From NCBI GenBank assembly GCA_016649585.1, contig JAENXH010000028.1:1-12313 (forward strand): a stretch of DNA of 12,313 bases, in the 5' to 3' direction. Each line of letters opens with the position of its first letter. Within the stretch, counting starts at the first letter, position 1. Positions 1-6,704 of the stretch are shown piece by piece. The notes beneath the pieces were generated by a model. The model worked only from the letters and a program-made list of their open reading frames with translations. It was not told where the DNA came from and did not search any database. The stretch is from Methanosarcinales archaeon. Its GTDB lineage: Archaea > Halobacteriota > Syntropharchaeia > Alkanophagales > Methanospirareceae. The position numbers and the translations under genes are program-made.

Positions 1-20
1 TCTTACGTAGTCTTCGCCCT

Positions 21-1322
21 CTATTCCCTCTCTCGTTGCCCTCGCTTTCGCTTTACCCTCACCCAGACAGCCAGAACGACAAGGACAAGAATGACCAGCA
101 GTGCACCAAATAGCATCTGATTCGGGAATTCACTCTTCTGCGGTTCCCGTACCTCTACATGCACCTCGTAACCTTCTGTTTCGTATTGCTTGTCAGTGTC
201 AACGTCTTTGAACAGCACTTTGAAGGGTATTGTGGTTTCGCCTACGCTCAAATCGCTCGTATGAACATCAAAAGAAGCGGAAAAGACATCACCGGCTTCC
301 ATGTCCCCGATAAAATATTCTGAAGGCAGTATTTTGAGCCCTCCTATCGCGGGCACCACGGATACCGCTTTAATATCCTTTGCCATCCCGTTAGCGACGT
401 CGAAATCTATCCTCGCCATGTCACCTTTAAGAACAAATTCAGGCGCATTCACCAGGATAAGTTTCACATCTGAGCTGCTCTTTACCTCGACAGACGATGT
501 AAGCTCGCTGTGATGCACATTATTACCGTTCTTATACGTCGCCTCGAAATAGAGGTCATGATCTCCTTCAGAAAGAGGAGTAAGCGTAAACTCTACCTCT
601 TTTTGCTCATACGCTTCTAACTTGCCGATGAATATTCCCTCCGGCGTGAATTCAAAATCATCATTGCTTGATTTCACGAACACGTTCACACCGCTAACGG
701 TATTCGGTCGGTTATTCGCCACGACGATCGCTATCTCCTTCGACTCGCTGATCGAAATCCCTGAGGGTATGTCCTGCTCAAGTAACTGCAGTTCACTGCT
801 GTCCACTTGCACACGGACAGGATAACGCACATTATCGCCATTATCCACCTCGATGTACACTTCAGGGAAATACGTGCCGTCACGAGCATAGGCAGCAGCT
901 TTTATCGGTAACGAGATCGTTATGCTTTCTCCAGGACCTAAGGCACCCACGTTGAAGTATTCGGTGCGTTGCGTACCTTCTTTCAGCCATTCTATGTCTT
1001 TGCTTCTGCTACTCAACCGTATCGTCTCTATCTCCGCACTTATACCTCGCGTTGAAGTGGTTGTGGTTGTTTGCTGCGAGGTCCCGAGTGGATCCGTGAC
1101 AATCATCTCCGACTCGGACGATTGGGTATCCATGTTTTTTATGGTTAGCGTAATCGTACCGGTGTCGCCGGGCATCAGGACTTCGGGCTCCACGATGTAA
1201 TCGGTAATCATGACCGCAGGGCCCTCGGCTGCTGACGCTGTGGCTGCCATAAGGAGCAATAAAAAAACCACAGCAAAAAGCGCTGTCATAAAACTTCCGA
1301 TTTTTTTTCTTTCTTCCTTCAT
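21..1322 (-). CDS. Secreted, membrane-anchored COG1361 (S-layer-like) protein
   Basis: This 433-residue protein is probably displayed on the outside of the cell; no enzymatic role is visible. Residues 1-31 form a signal peptide: a basic start, a hydrophobic stretch rich in F, V and L, then a TASA-A cleavage site. The middle is beta-rich and looks like three or four successive Ig-like/CARDB-type domains (about 35-180, 185-285, 290-395), with repeated phrases such as GDTGTITLTIKN and GDMARIDFDVAN. Residues about 405-423 are a single membrane helix, followed by a basic tail (VKRKRGQRERE), so the bulk lies outside. This layout matches the COG1361 'S-layer domain' proteins of methanogens. Its ATG overlaps the TGA of the upstream regulator (ATGA), so the two are probably translationally coupled. 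From family knowledge, such proteins are often encoded with MacB/FtsX-like ABC exporters; the next gene lies outside the window. Function is unknown. Confidence 0.85.
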   Translation of the reverse strand: MKEERKKIGSFMTALFAVVFLLLLMAATASAAEGPAVMITDYIVEPEVLMPGDTGTITLTIKNMDTQSSESEMIVTDPLGTSQQTTTTTSTRGISAEIETIRLSSRSKDIEWLKEGTQRTEYFNVGALGPGESITISLPIKAAAYARDGTYFPEVYIEVDNGDNVRYPVRVQVDSSELQLLEQDIPSGISISESKEIAIVVANNRPNTVSGVNVFVKSSNDDFEFTPEGIFIGKLEAYEQKEVEFTLTPLSEGDHDLYFEATYKNGNNVHHSELTSSVEVKSSSDVKLILVNAPEFVLKGDMARIDFDVANGMAKDIKAVSVVPAIGGLKILPSEYFIGDMEAGDVFSASFDVHTSDLSVGETTIPFKVLFKDVDTDKQYETEGYEVHVEVREPQKSEFPNQMLFGALLVILVLVVLAVWVRVKRKRGQRERE

Positions 1323-1810
1323 TTATTCACCTCATACTGCTCAAGCGTCTTAATTGAGTCCTTTATGAGTTGTTCGGAAAATAATACCTGTTTGTAATAA
1401 TTTTCCACAATCCTTAACTCCTCTTCCGAGTTTTCTGATTTTTCCAGTTTATACTCTTCAATTATTCTTGGTAGTTTTTGTTTTGAGGGCAATATGATAT
1501 TTTCGTGTTTTCTCCTCATGAGTTGTGTCCACATATCAATCATATCCTTCTCCATGTAATAATATAGTTTTCTCGATTTGGGTTTCTTTGATCTTTTAAC
1601 TATCCCTGCTCTTCCTATAAATTTCATCGCTGTGCTTACTGCGGATAGACTATATCCGGTTCTTTTTGCCAGTTCGTCTAAAGCGATTTCTTTTGGCTCT
1701 ATAAACAGGATACCGGAGATCCTTGAGGATAGCTCATCAAGACCGTTAACTTTGCTGTTTTCAGTCATAAGTTCTATGAATTCATTTTTAGGAGATTCTG
1801 CCATTTTCAT
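1319..1810 (-). CDS. GbsR/MarR-like winged helix-turn-helix regulator
   Basis: A 163-residue DNA-binding transcription regulator. Residues about 25-87 form the winged helix: a recognition unit (IALDELAKRTGYSLSAVSTA, 42-61), then AGIVKR and a basic wing (RSKKPKSRKLYYY, 73-85). Residues about 88-160 are charged and helical, as in GbsR-type (COG1510) MarR relatives, where this part dimerises. The size fits that family. Two starts are possible: ATG at 1810, or the third codon ATG at 1804. An AGGCGAT sequence resembling the archaeal ribosome binding site overlaps the first ATG and lies 4 bases before the second, so 1804 may be the real start. It overlaps the COG1361 gene by 4 bases and probably controls that operon, with itself, through the inverted repeat upstream. 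The ligand is unknown. Confidence 0.82.
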   Translation of the reverse strand: MKMAESPKNEFIELMTENSKVNGLDELSSRISGILFIEPKEIALDELAKRTGYSLSAVSTAMKFIGRAGIVKRSKKPKSRKLYYYMEKDMIDMWTQLMRRKHENIILPSKQKLPRIIEEYKLEKSENSEEELRIVENYYKQVLFSEQLIKDSIKTLEQYEVNK

Positions 1811-1835
1811 CGCCTTTTATTTTTTTCACAATCTT

Positions 1836-1882
1836 CTGAACTTTCACTGTATTATGGAATATGTGAAAGAACAGTATTTAAA
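1836..1882 (-). promoter_or_regulatory. TATA box with adjacent inverted repeat, candidate operator
   Basis: On the minus strand a TATA-like TTTAAATA occupies 1875-1882, about 65-70 bases before the regulator's start codon. Immediately downstream of it, CTGAACTTTCAC (1836-1847) and GTGAAAGAACAG (1863-1874) form an inverted repeat with 12-base arms, 10 of 12 positions matching and a 15-base spacer. The core half-site is GTGAAAG, and a third related copy (GTGAAAA on the minus strand) is at 1823-1829. The predicted transcription start, about 25 bases from the TATA box, falls between the arms, a position suited to repression by the adjacent winged-helix protein. The operator role is inference. Confidence 0.5.
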
Positions 1883-2056
1883 TGTTCCTGTTTTTTACTG
1901 GTTTCTGTATATGCAGACAGTTTCGGCTCCAACGAAGTATTTTGTGTGCGTGCGTACTACAATTGTCGCCTGCATTCCGCAGAAAATAGCAGTAAAGATT
2001 ATTTTGACGGTTGTCCTTTGTACCGTGGCGATCAATACGTGAGCGGCTCTGAATAC
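1883..2056. other. Intergenic stretch, no gene seen
   Basis: No coding region with a believable start and ribosome site is visible on either strand between the regulator promoter and the end of tyrA. A plus-strand open frame crosses the area but runs antisense through the regulator gene. Minor inverted repeats are present (ACGGT 2009-2013 with ACCGT 2022-2026; CTGC and GCAG around 1972-1984), none convincing as an RNA gene. Confidence 0.5.
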
Positions 2057-2107
2057 CCTCTTTAAAAAAGAAAAAGTGTGGATTAAACTTTCTTCTTTAA
2101 AGAGAGG
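2057..2107 (-). terminator. Long hairpin overlapping the tyrA stop, probable terminator
   Basis: Positions 2057-2076 (CCTC followed by a run of A and AAAG) and 2088-2107 (CTTTC through AAAGAGAGG) form an imperfect inverted repeat of about 20 bases with an 11-base loop. The right arm is the last codons of tyrA. Read on the minus strand, the left arm supplies two T-runs (CTTTTTCTTTTTT) just after the tyrA stop, consistent with archaeal T-tract termination. Confidence 0.5.
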
Positions 2108-2991
2108 TTTATTTTATCCTCTATTATCCTATCCGAATCTCTCATAGCGCTCGCGGTATCCCCGAAATGTCGTTTCGCCATCTGCAGCTCCCCCATAATT
2201 GCATCCACGTTTCCCTCGGATACCAACTCAGATAACCTCGTGGCAGCCGCTAAAAAAGACTCGTGTATCGTGTGCATCTCAAAATTCGTCTGTATCTGTG
2301 CGTAGAGGTATGGATCTTGATGTAACAGCCGACCCACAAAATCCATGACCACCGCGTACATCGGACCCATGAATCTTCTTGCCCGCTCAACGTCGAAATC
2401 AAGATTTTTTAACGTGATGCCGTAGGAGAAGAGGATAAAATGCGGCAGTCCCTGGATTACTGCCATTATCTCATCATGCTCCTCAGCCGTTAAAAATTCG
2501 ATTTTCGCTCCGTTTCGCTCAAACATGCCATATATCTTTTCGTAGAGTGGCCCTTTTCGTATCGGCACGAATATGACCGGCATACCATGCAAACTCTTTG
2601 CAGAAGGGCCGAATAAAGGATGCGTGCCCAGAATTTCCACACCCTCTTTTGTACATCTCTCCATCATCGCCACCGGCGCTTTTTTCACCGATGTTACGTC
2701 CATCAGTAGCGAACCTTCATGCAGTGCCGGTCCCACACGCTCTATCACACGTCCTGTTATAGCTATAGGCACCGAGACGAGCACCACATCTGTATCCACA
2801 AATGCTTCTTTTAGCGCTTCCGGTTCCATCTTCAAAATATCCGCCGTTGAAAATTGTACGCACAGTTGCTTTGCTACCGCCTCTGTATTATCGCTTATAT
2901 CTACTATTCTCACGTCACAGTTGTTCTCTTTGAAAAAACGGGCAAACCACCCCCCCATTCCTCCGGCACCACCGAGTATCGTTATGCGCAT
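2083..2991 (-). CDS. tyrA: Prephenate dehydrogenase (TyrA)
   Basis: This 302-residue cytosolic enzyme oxidatively decarboxylates prephenate to 4-hydroxyphenylpyruvate in tyrosine biosynthesis. The N-terminal Rossmann fold has the dinucleotide motif GGAGGMG (residues 7-13), and Asp31 at the end of the second strand (RIVDIS) suggests NAD+ over NADP+. Family signatures follow: SVPI (73-76), DVTSVK (98-103), THPLFGP with the catalytic-type His124, and QGLPHF (180-185). The C-terminal half, from about 170, is the helical dimerisation domain. It is stand-alone: the chorismate mutase or prephenate dehydratase fusions known from some archaea are absent. The ATG is preceded by a good ribosome site (GGAGGGTGAG). 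The DUF1614 gene upstream ends 54 bases before, so co-transcription is possible. I am confident of the family and fairly confident of the substrate; arogenate use cannot be excluded. Confidence 0.92.
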   Translation of the reverse strand: MRITILGGAGGMGGWFARFFKENNCDVRIVDISDNTEAVAKQLCVQFSTADILKMEPEALKEAFVDTDVVLVSVPIAITGRVIERVGPALHEGSLLMDVTSVKKAPVAMMERCTKEGVEILGTHPLFGPSAKSLHGMPVIFVPIRKGPLYEKIYGMFERNGAKIEFLTAEEHDEIMAVIQGLPHFILFSYGITLKNLDFDVERARRFMGPMYAVVMDFVGRLLHQDPYLYAQIQTNFEMHTIHESFLAAATRLSELVSEGNVDAIMGELQMAKRHFGDTASAMRDSDRIIEDKINLSLKKKV

Positions 2992-3045
2992 ACAAACTCA
3001 CCCTCCATTCTATTCTTTGTAATAAACGTTTAAGCCCATTCCTCC

Positions 3046-3768
3046 CTATGCTATACTTCCTATCACTAATGCCAGGAAGGAGATAAGGTATACTGTATAA
3101 AAACTGCCAATGCCACCGATATTAAAGAACGCACTTCCCACTTCGTCTTTGGGCAGTGTTAGCACTATTATCAGCATCCCGAACAGTATGCCAAAGGTCG
3201 CTGGTACAAATATCAATACCTCTGCTATTATCTCAAGTGGCAGTTCTGACGGTGCAAGTATCAGTCCAAGAGGAATCGCAAAGAGGCCTGCATAGTTCGG
3301 AACTATTATGCCTACACCGCCTTTCACCTCCGCAAGCATATAGGAAATGAGCGTCATGAGCAAGGTAGCCAATGTTATTTCCAGCAGCGGTAGCGGATAG
3401 TTTTCCATCGGATTAAAAAAGAGCAGCAGATAGAGAGAGAAGAACAGCGGTATAACAAAACCACCCATATTCAGCGTTATGCGGGTCTTATATCTCTTTT
3501 CAGCATCGGCCTGCATCTCATCTATTATTGGCACGCCGTAAATTTCACCGATAGCCCGTGCTTCTCTCTCGCTATACTCCATCTTTTTGGTTCGCACCGA
3601 GTATATTGGTATCTCTATTAGGCTTGCCAGGAGCATCGCAAGTAGAACAATGAAGAAGACTGAACTCTTCCCAAAGTTCTCGTCATAGCACAAAAAAACG
3701 GTTGGTATAAGTAACAGTCCATAAAACACAAACGGCTTCACCTGCGGCTTATTCACTATTTTTCTCAT
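3046..3768 (-). CDS. DUF1614 family integral membrane protein
   Basis: A 240-residue polytopic membrane protein of unknown function. About seven hydrophobic helices can be traced (roughly 12-27, 35-55, 101-118, 128-147, 151-172, 178-204, 214-238). A soluble charged loop (about 57-97) follows the second helix. The phrase RITLNMGGFVIPLFFSLYLL (96-115) matches my memory of the conserved DUF1614 signature, an invariant asparagine and glycine pair opening a helix; that match is recall, not a search. Other small-residue patches (GGVGIIVPNYAG, GGIGSF) suggest helix packing or a transport path. The ATG has no ribosome binding site and sits about 31 bases from a TATA element shared with larE, so the transcript is probably leaderless or nearly so. 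Context does not reveal a substrate. Confidence 0.78.
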   Translation of the reverse strand: MRKIVNKPQVKPFVFYGLLLIPTVFLCYDENFGKSSVFFIVLLAMLLASLIEIPIYSVRTKKMEYSEREARAIGEIYGVPIIDEMQADAEKRYKTRITLNMGGFVIPLFFSLYLLLFFNPMENYPLPLLEITLATLLMTLISYMLAEVKGGVGIIVPNYAGLFAIPLGLILAPSELPLEIIAEVLIFVPATFGILFGMLIIVLTLPKDEVGSAFFNIGGIGSFYTVYLISFLALVIGSIA

Positions 3769-3794
3769 CTTTTTAAAAGGTTGCTACACAATGC

Positions 3795-3803
3795 TATATA
3801 AAA
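3795..3803. promoter_or_regulatory. TATA element between divergent DUF1614 gene and larE
   Basis: TATATAAAA lies in the 54-base gap between two divergent start codons. Its centre is 24 bases before the larE ATG (plus) and about 31 bases before the DUF1614 ATG (minus). Because the core TATATA is its own reverse complement, one element could serve both strands. Neither gene has a ribosome binding site, in keeping with leaderless or near-leaderless archaeal transcripts. Confidence 0.6.
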
Positions 3804-3822
3804 ACATACGCTTTAATCTACC

Positions 3823-4662
3823 ATGCCTGACCTCACCGTGCGAAAGAAACTTGAAGTATTAAGAAGAAAAATAGGCGGAAAAGAGAAGTTACTTGTTGCT
3901 TTCTCAGGTGGTGTTGATAGTGGTTTATTGCTGAAGGTTGCTTCTGATGTGCTGGGCAAAGAGCGCGTCCTGGCTGTAACGGTGGACAGCGAACTGTTTC
4001 CGCGAAGGGAATTAGAACAAGTTAAGAGTTTTGTGACCCACACGGGAGTCATTCATACGATCGTGCAGTTTCCGTGGCAGAATAGCGATGATTTTGTTAA
4101 AAATCCGCATGACAGATGCTATTATTGCAAGCGAGAATTTGCAAAGCGATTAAAGGGCATTGCGACTGCGGAGGGCATAAAAACCATTGCAGAAGGCGTT
4201 ACCGTTTCCGACTTTGGTGAATACCGTCCGGGCCTTGCCGCTGCCGAAGAAGAAGGTGTGTGGCACCCCCTTGTCGAAGTGGGCATAACAAAGTATGAGG
4301 TGCGGCAAATAGCGAAAGAGATCGGGCTACCGTTTTGGGATAAGCCCTCGTCGCCGTGTTTAGCGACCCGGGTGGAATATGGCGAGCGACTAACGGTGGA
4401 GAAACTAGCGATGATCGAAGCGGCTGAGGATTTCTTGAAGGATTTGGGGTTCAAAGGACTCAGGGTTCGATTACATCGTGGCGGAATAGCGAGAATAGAG
4501 GTTGCTAATGAAGAGCTGGACGCTTTTTGTGATTTTGACGTGCTTAAAGCGGTATCAAGGAAACTGAAGGCGTTTGGGTTCACTTACGTTACGCTTGATC
4601 TTGAAGGGTATCGGAGTGGTAGTATGGATGTCTCATTATCCCACGAACTTCGCACGCTCTGA
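3823..4662 (+). CDS. larE: LarE-type ATP-dependent sulfur transferase, three-cysteine form
   Basis: A 279-residue PP-loop ATPase of the LarE family. LarE adenylates the carboxylates of a pyridinium dicarboxylate precursor and inserts sulfur to make the nickel-pincer cofactor of lactate racemase and related enzymes. The PP-loop SGGVDS (28-33) binds ATP. Cys99 and Cys102 (CYYCK) and Cys179 (PSSPCLATRVEYGE, 176-189) are the three conserved cysteines. From family knowledge, LarE with only the Cys179 equivalent sacrifices that cysteine's sulfur, while the CxxC-plus-C form, as in Thermotoga and methanococci, holds a [4Fe-4S] cluster that carries the sulfur and is not consumed. This protein has the second pattern. 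The end (GYRSGSM, then a short tail) is typical. No larB or larC is in the window. It overlaps the 3' end of thrS by 27 bases, tail to tail. The transcript is probably leaderless. Confidence 0.9.
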   Translation: MPDLTVRKKLEVLRRKIGGKEKLLVAFSGGVDSGLLLKVASDVLGKERVLAVTVDSELFPRRELEQVKSFVTHTGVIHTIVQFPWQNSDDFVKNPHDRCYYCKREFAKRLKGIATAEGIKTIAEGVTVSDFGEYRPGLAAAEEEGVWHPLVEVGITKYEVRQIAKEIGLPFWDKPSSPCLATRVEYGERLTVEKLAMIEAAEDFLKDLGFKGLRVRLHRGGIARIEVANEELDAFCDFDVLKAVSRKLKAFGFTYVTLDLEGYRSGSMDVSLSHELRTL

Positions 4663-6549
4663 CAATTTATAAGAGAGTGGCAATGATCGGAACGGTTCGT
4701 CTCTTAAATCTGCTTCAATCCGCTCTTTTAACGCGGAAACATTCATTTCCTCTACCTTCCGCTTCTTCTTGCTCGATTCCGCCCTAATCGTAACACTCAA
4801 CGTTTGCTTCTCCACTTCCTTATCTCCTACTACTGCAACGTAAGGGATCCATTCACGTCCTGAATCCCTTATCTTCTTCGATACGGTCTCATCGCGATCG
4901 TCCACATCCACGCGCATTATCCCGTTCAGTTCAGGTAGAATCTCCTCGAGGTACTCCAAATGCCGCTCGGCTACCGGAATTAATCGCAACTGGGTAGGAG
5001 AAAGCCATAAAGGAAGCATGGGCATAACCCCCTCCTCCATATCCAGATACGCCTTCTCCAATAACGCATATATGCATCGTTCAATCGCTCCACTTGGCGA
5101 ACAATGGAGTATAATTGGGCTTTTTCGCGCCCCATCTGCATCGGTGTAGGTTATGCCATACCGATCTGCATTCTCAACGTCTATCTGGACGGTGGACAAC
5201 GCCGAAGCCTTACCTAACGCGTCCACGAAGTTGAACTCGAACTTGAGCACGAAATAGAAAAAGCGCTGATCCCACATCTCTATCAGCACGGGCTTTCCTG
5301 CTATTCCCACCAAACGCTCTATAAGCTCTTTGTTCGCACCGTCATCGTAGAACTCTCTTGTAAATCGTAGCGCAACTTCGTAGTTCTTTGGTGAAAATCC
5401 GATGTCCGCTAAAATGCGCATACAGAACTCGTATTGCTTCTCGAACTCCACCAACGCCTCATCCATATCCCTGCATAGCGTATGCATATCCGGCATCGTG
5501 AACTTTCTCAAGCGACGAAGCCCAACAAGTTCACCTCTCTTCTCCTTTCTGAAAGACGGCGCGAGCTCGAAAATCTTCAAGGGTAAGTTTTTATACGAAA
5601 TGCTCATCTCCTTGCTCATGAGGAACTGCCCGAAGCACGCGGCAAACCGTAAGAACAAATCAGGCTTCCCCCCTTTCCCTAACATTGAATACTGTCGTGC
5701 GGGGAATCGTTCGAGGTAATCCTTCAGCGAGGGATGCACTGCACTATACATTATCGGCGTCTCCACCTCAACAGCGCCGTAAGCAGCCACTGAATTCCTG
5801 ACATAATCTTCCAAGAGCGACTTTATCAACTTACCCTTTGGATAAAAACGCAGATTACCAGGATCGGATGCGGGTTCGTAATCCGCGATTTCTAACCGTT
5901 TCATCAGTTCTACATGCGGTGGAATCTTATCCACTTCTCGCCTCTTCTCACTCTCATACACGAAGAACTTCTTCAAATTCTCATGTTTTTCTTCAAATTC
6001 AAAATCATCCGCCCCTACAAGGTTACCGTGTTCATCCGTAAAGAAGAAATGAGATACCGCTTTCTCTTCCGCTTCTAACGCCTTTGATTGCTTTTCCATC
6101 ACGGTTTCTTTCGCTTCCGCACCTTCGAGAACCGTTATTTTTCTTGACAGCTCTGATAACGGATGCCCTTTGCATCTCAGTGTAAACGATTTATACCAGC
6201 CAAAGGGAGCTCTCGTTACTTCCACACCGCGTGAAAGCAAATCTGCTTCCAACCCTCGCAATATCTCGACGCTCGTCTCCGGCGAAGCCAGCTCTGAGCT
6301 TAAATGCGCATACGGATACAAAACAATTCTCTCCGCATTCACCTGCTCAAAAATAGAATTTGCTTCTTCCACAGCCTTCTCTACTATGTATCGTACGTTT
6401 TTCTCGTCTTCGCTTTCCACCGCGATAAAAGCAACCAGCGCCTCTTCTATCCGCTCCTTCCTCCTCGCAGGCTCTATCTCCTCTGCAACTCTCGTTTTAG
6501 ACTTCGCTTCGTATTCTATATAATCAGAATGGATGAACAGCAATTGCAT
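4636..6549 (-). CDS. thrS: Threonyl-tRNA synthetase, archaeal type
   Basis: A 637-residue class II synthetase that charges tRNA-Thr. Residues 1 to about 147 are the archaea-specific N-terminal editing domain, related to D-aminoacyl-tRNA deacylases, which removes mischarged serine (MQLLFIHSDYIEYEAK; YPYAHLSS 78-85; PFGWYKSF 115-122). The catalytic core spans about 210-510: motif 2 around FRKEKRGELVGLRRLRKFT (333-351), the archaeal phrase TMPDMHTL, motif 3 GAIERCIYALLE (488-499), and zinc ligands Cys305, His356 and His482. Residues about 513-637 are the anticodon-binding domain. The open frame extends 19 codons upstream to 6606, but I place the start at 6549: the protein then begins exactly as archaeal ThrRS do, and GAGGTG lies 10 bases before the ATG. 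A hairpin sits in the leader. The gene's 3' end overlaps larE by 27 bases on the opposite strand. Confidence 0.95.
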   Translation of the reverse strand: MQLLFIHSDYIEYEAKSKTRVAEEIEPARRKERIEEALVAFIAVESEDEKNVRYIVEKAVEEANSIFEQVNAERIVLYPYAHLSSELASPETSVEILRGLEADLLSRGVEVTRAPFGWYKSFTLRCKGHPLSELSRKITVLEGAEAKETVMEKQSKALEAEEKAVSHFFFTDEHGNLVGADDFEFEEKHENLKKFFVYESEKRREVDKIPPHVELMKRLEIADYEPASDPGNLRFYPKGKLIKSLLEDYVRNSVAAYGAVEVETPIMYSAVHPSLKDYLERFPARQYSMLGKGGKPDLFLRFAACFGQFLMSKEMSISYKNLPLKIFELAPSFRKEKRGELVGLRRLRKFTMPDMHTLCRDMDEALVEFEKQYEFCMRILADIGFSPKNYEVALRFTREFYDDGANKELIERLVGIAGKPVLIEMWDQRFFYFVLKFEFNFVDALGKASALSTVQIDVENADRYGITYTDADGARKSPIILHCSPSGAIERCIYALLEKAYLDMEEGVMPMLPLWLSPTQLRLIPVAERHLEYLEEILPELNGIMRVDVDDRDETVSKKIRDSGREWIPYVAVVGDKEVEKQTLSVTIRAESSKKKRKVEEMNVSALKERIEADLRDEPFRSLPLSYKLSERAKFVG

Positions 6550-6557
6550 GCAATTTT

Positions 6558-6565
6558 CACACCTC
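6558..6565 (-). promoter_or_regulatory. Ribosome binding site fixing the thrS start
   Basis: GAGGTGTG on the minus strand ends about 10 bases before the ATG at 6549. It supports this start over the upstream in-frame ATG at 6606, whose extra 19 residues (hydrophobic, then FKRKVVRCENC) do not belong to the synthetase family. Confidence 0.7.
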
Positions 6566-6570
6566 ACAAC

Positions 6571-6589
6571 CTTTCTTTTGAAAAGAAAG
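6571..6589 (-). repeat. Perfect palindrome in the thrS leader
   Basis: CTTTCTTTTGAAAAGAAAG has 9-base arms that pair perfectly around a single central base. It lies between the predicted transcription start of thrS (about 6594) and its ribosome site at 6558-6565, so it would form a short, A/U-rich hairpin or serve as a protein-binding site. Function is inferred from position only. Confidence 0.6.
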
Positions 6590-6615
6590 CTTGACAAAAG
6601 ATACAACTATTTGTT

Positions 6616-6631
6616 GATAAAACTTTTTTTT
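6616..6631 (-). promoter_or_regulatory. Probable thrS promoter
   Basis: On the minus strand a purine run (GAAAAAAAA, a BRE-like element) is followed by GTTTTATC, a plausible TATA box centred near 6619, about 70 bases before the thrS ATG. A small inverted repeat, CAAC (6604-6607) with GTTG (6612-6615), falls just downstream of it. The tatD upstream region carries a similar purine-run plus GTTTTA arrangement. Confidence 0.45.
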
Positions 6632-6677
6632 CCGCCATACACCTACTTCGTCCATACTAAGTTTTTAATGGATACGA

Positions 6678-6689
6678 TATTAAATTAAA
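6678..6689 (+). promoter_or_regulatory. Probable promoter of the YjbQ-family gene
   Basis: An A/T-rich TATTAAATTAAA segment is centred about 22-24 bases before the ATG at 6705. No ribosome binding site lies between them, so the transcript is probably leaderless. A second candidate, GTTTTTAATG, is at 6661-6670. Confidence 0.45.
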
Positions 6690-6704
6690 GATTGTATAGT
6701 TAGC

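Noticed and set aside
1971..2026. Small inverted repeats considered as an RNA gene
   Set aside because: Arms are only 4-5 bases, with no promoter, terminator or recognisable tRNA or riboswitch parts.
1578..2042. Plus-strand open frame of 154 codons crossing the regulator gene and the intergenic region
   Set aside because: It is antisense to the regulator coding sequence, has no ribosome site or promoter, and its end is random-looking hydrophobic sequence.
4636..4659. LarE tail SLSHELRTL resembling a histidine-kinase H-box
   Set aside because: It is an end extension of a clear LarE protein with no kinase helices or ATPase domain, and its bases are fixed by the overlapping thrS codons; the match is chance.
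6550..6606. 19-residue N-terminal extension of threonyl-tRNA synthetase
   Set aside because: The family begins at MQLLFIHSDY, the GAGGTG ribosome site is just before that Met, and the extension covers the leader palindrome.
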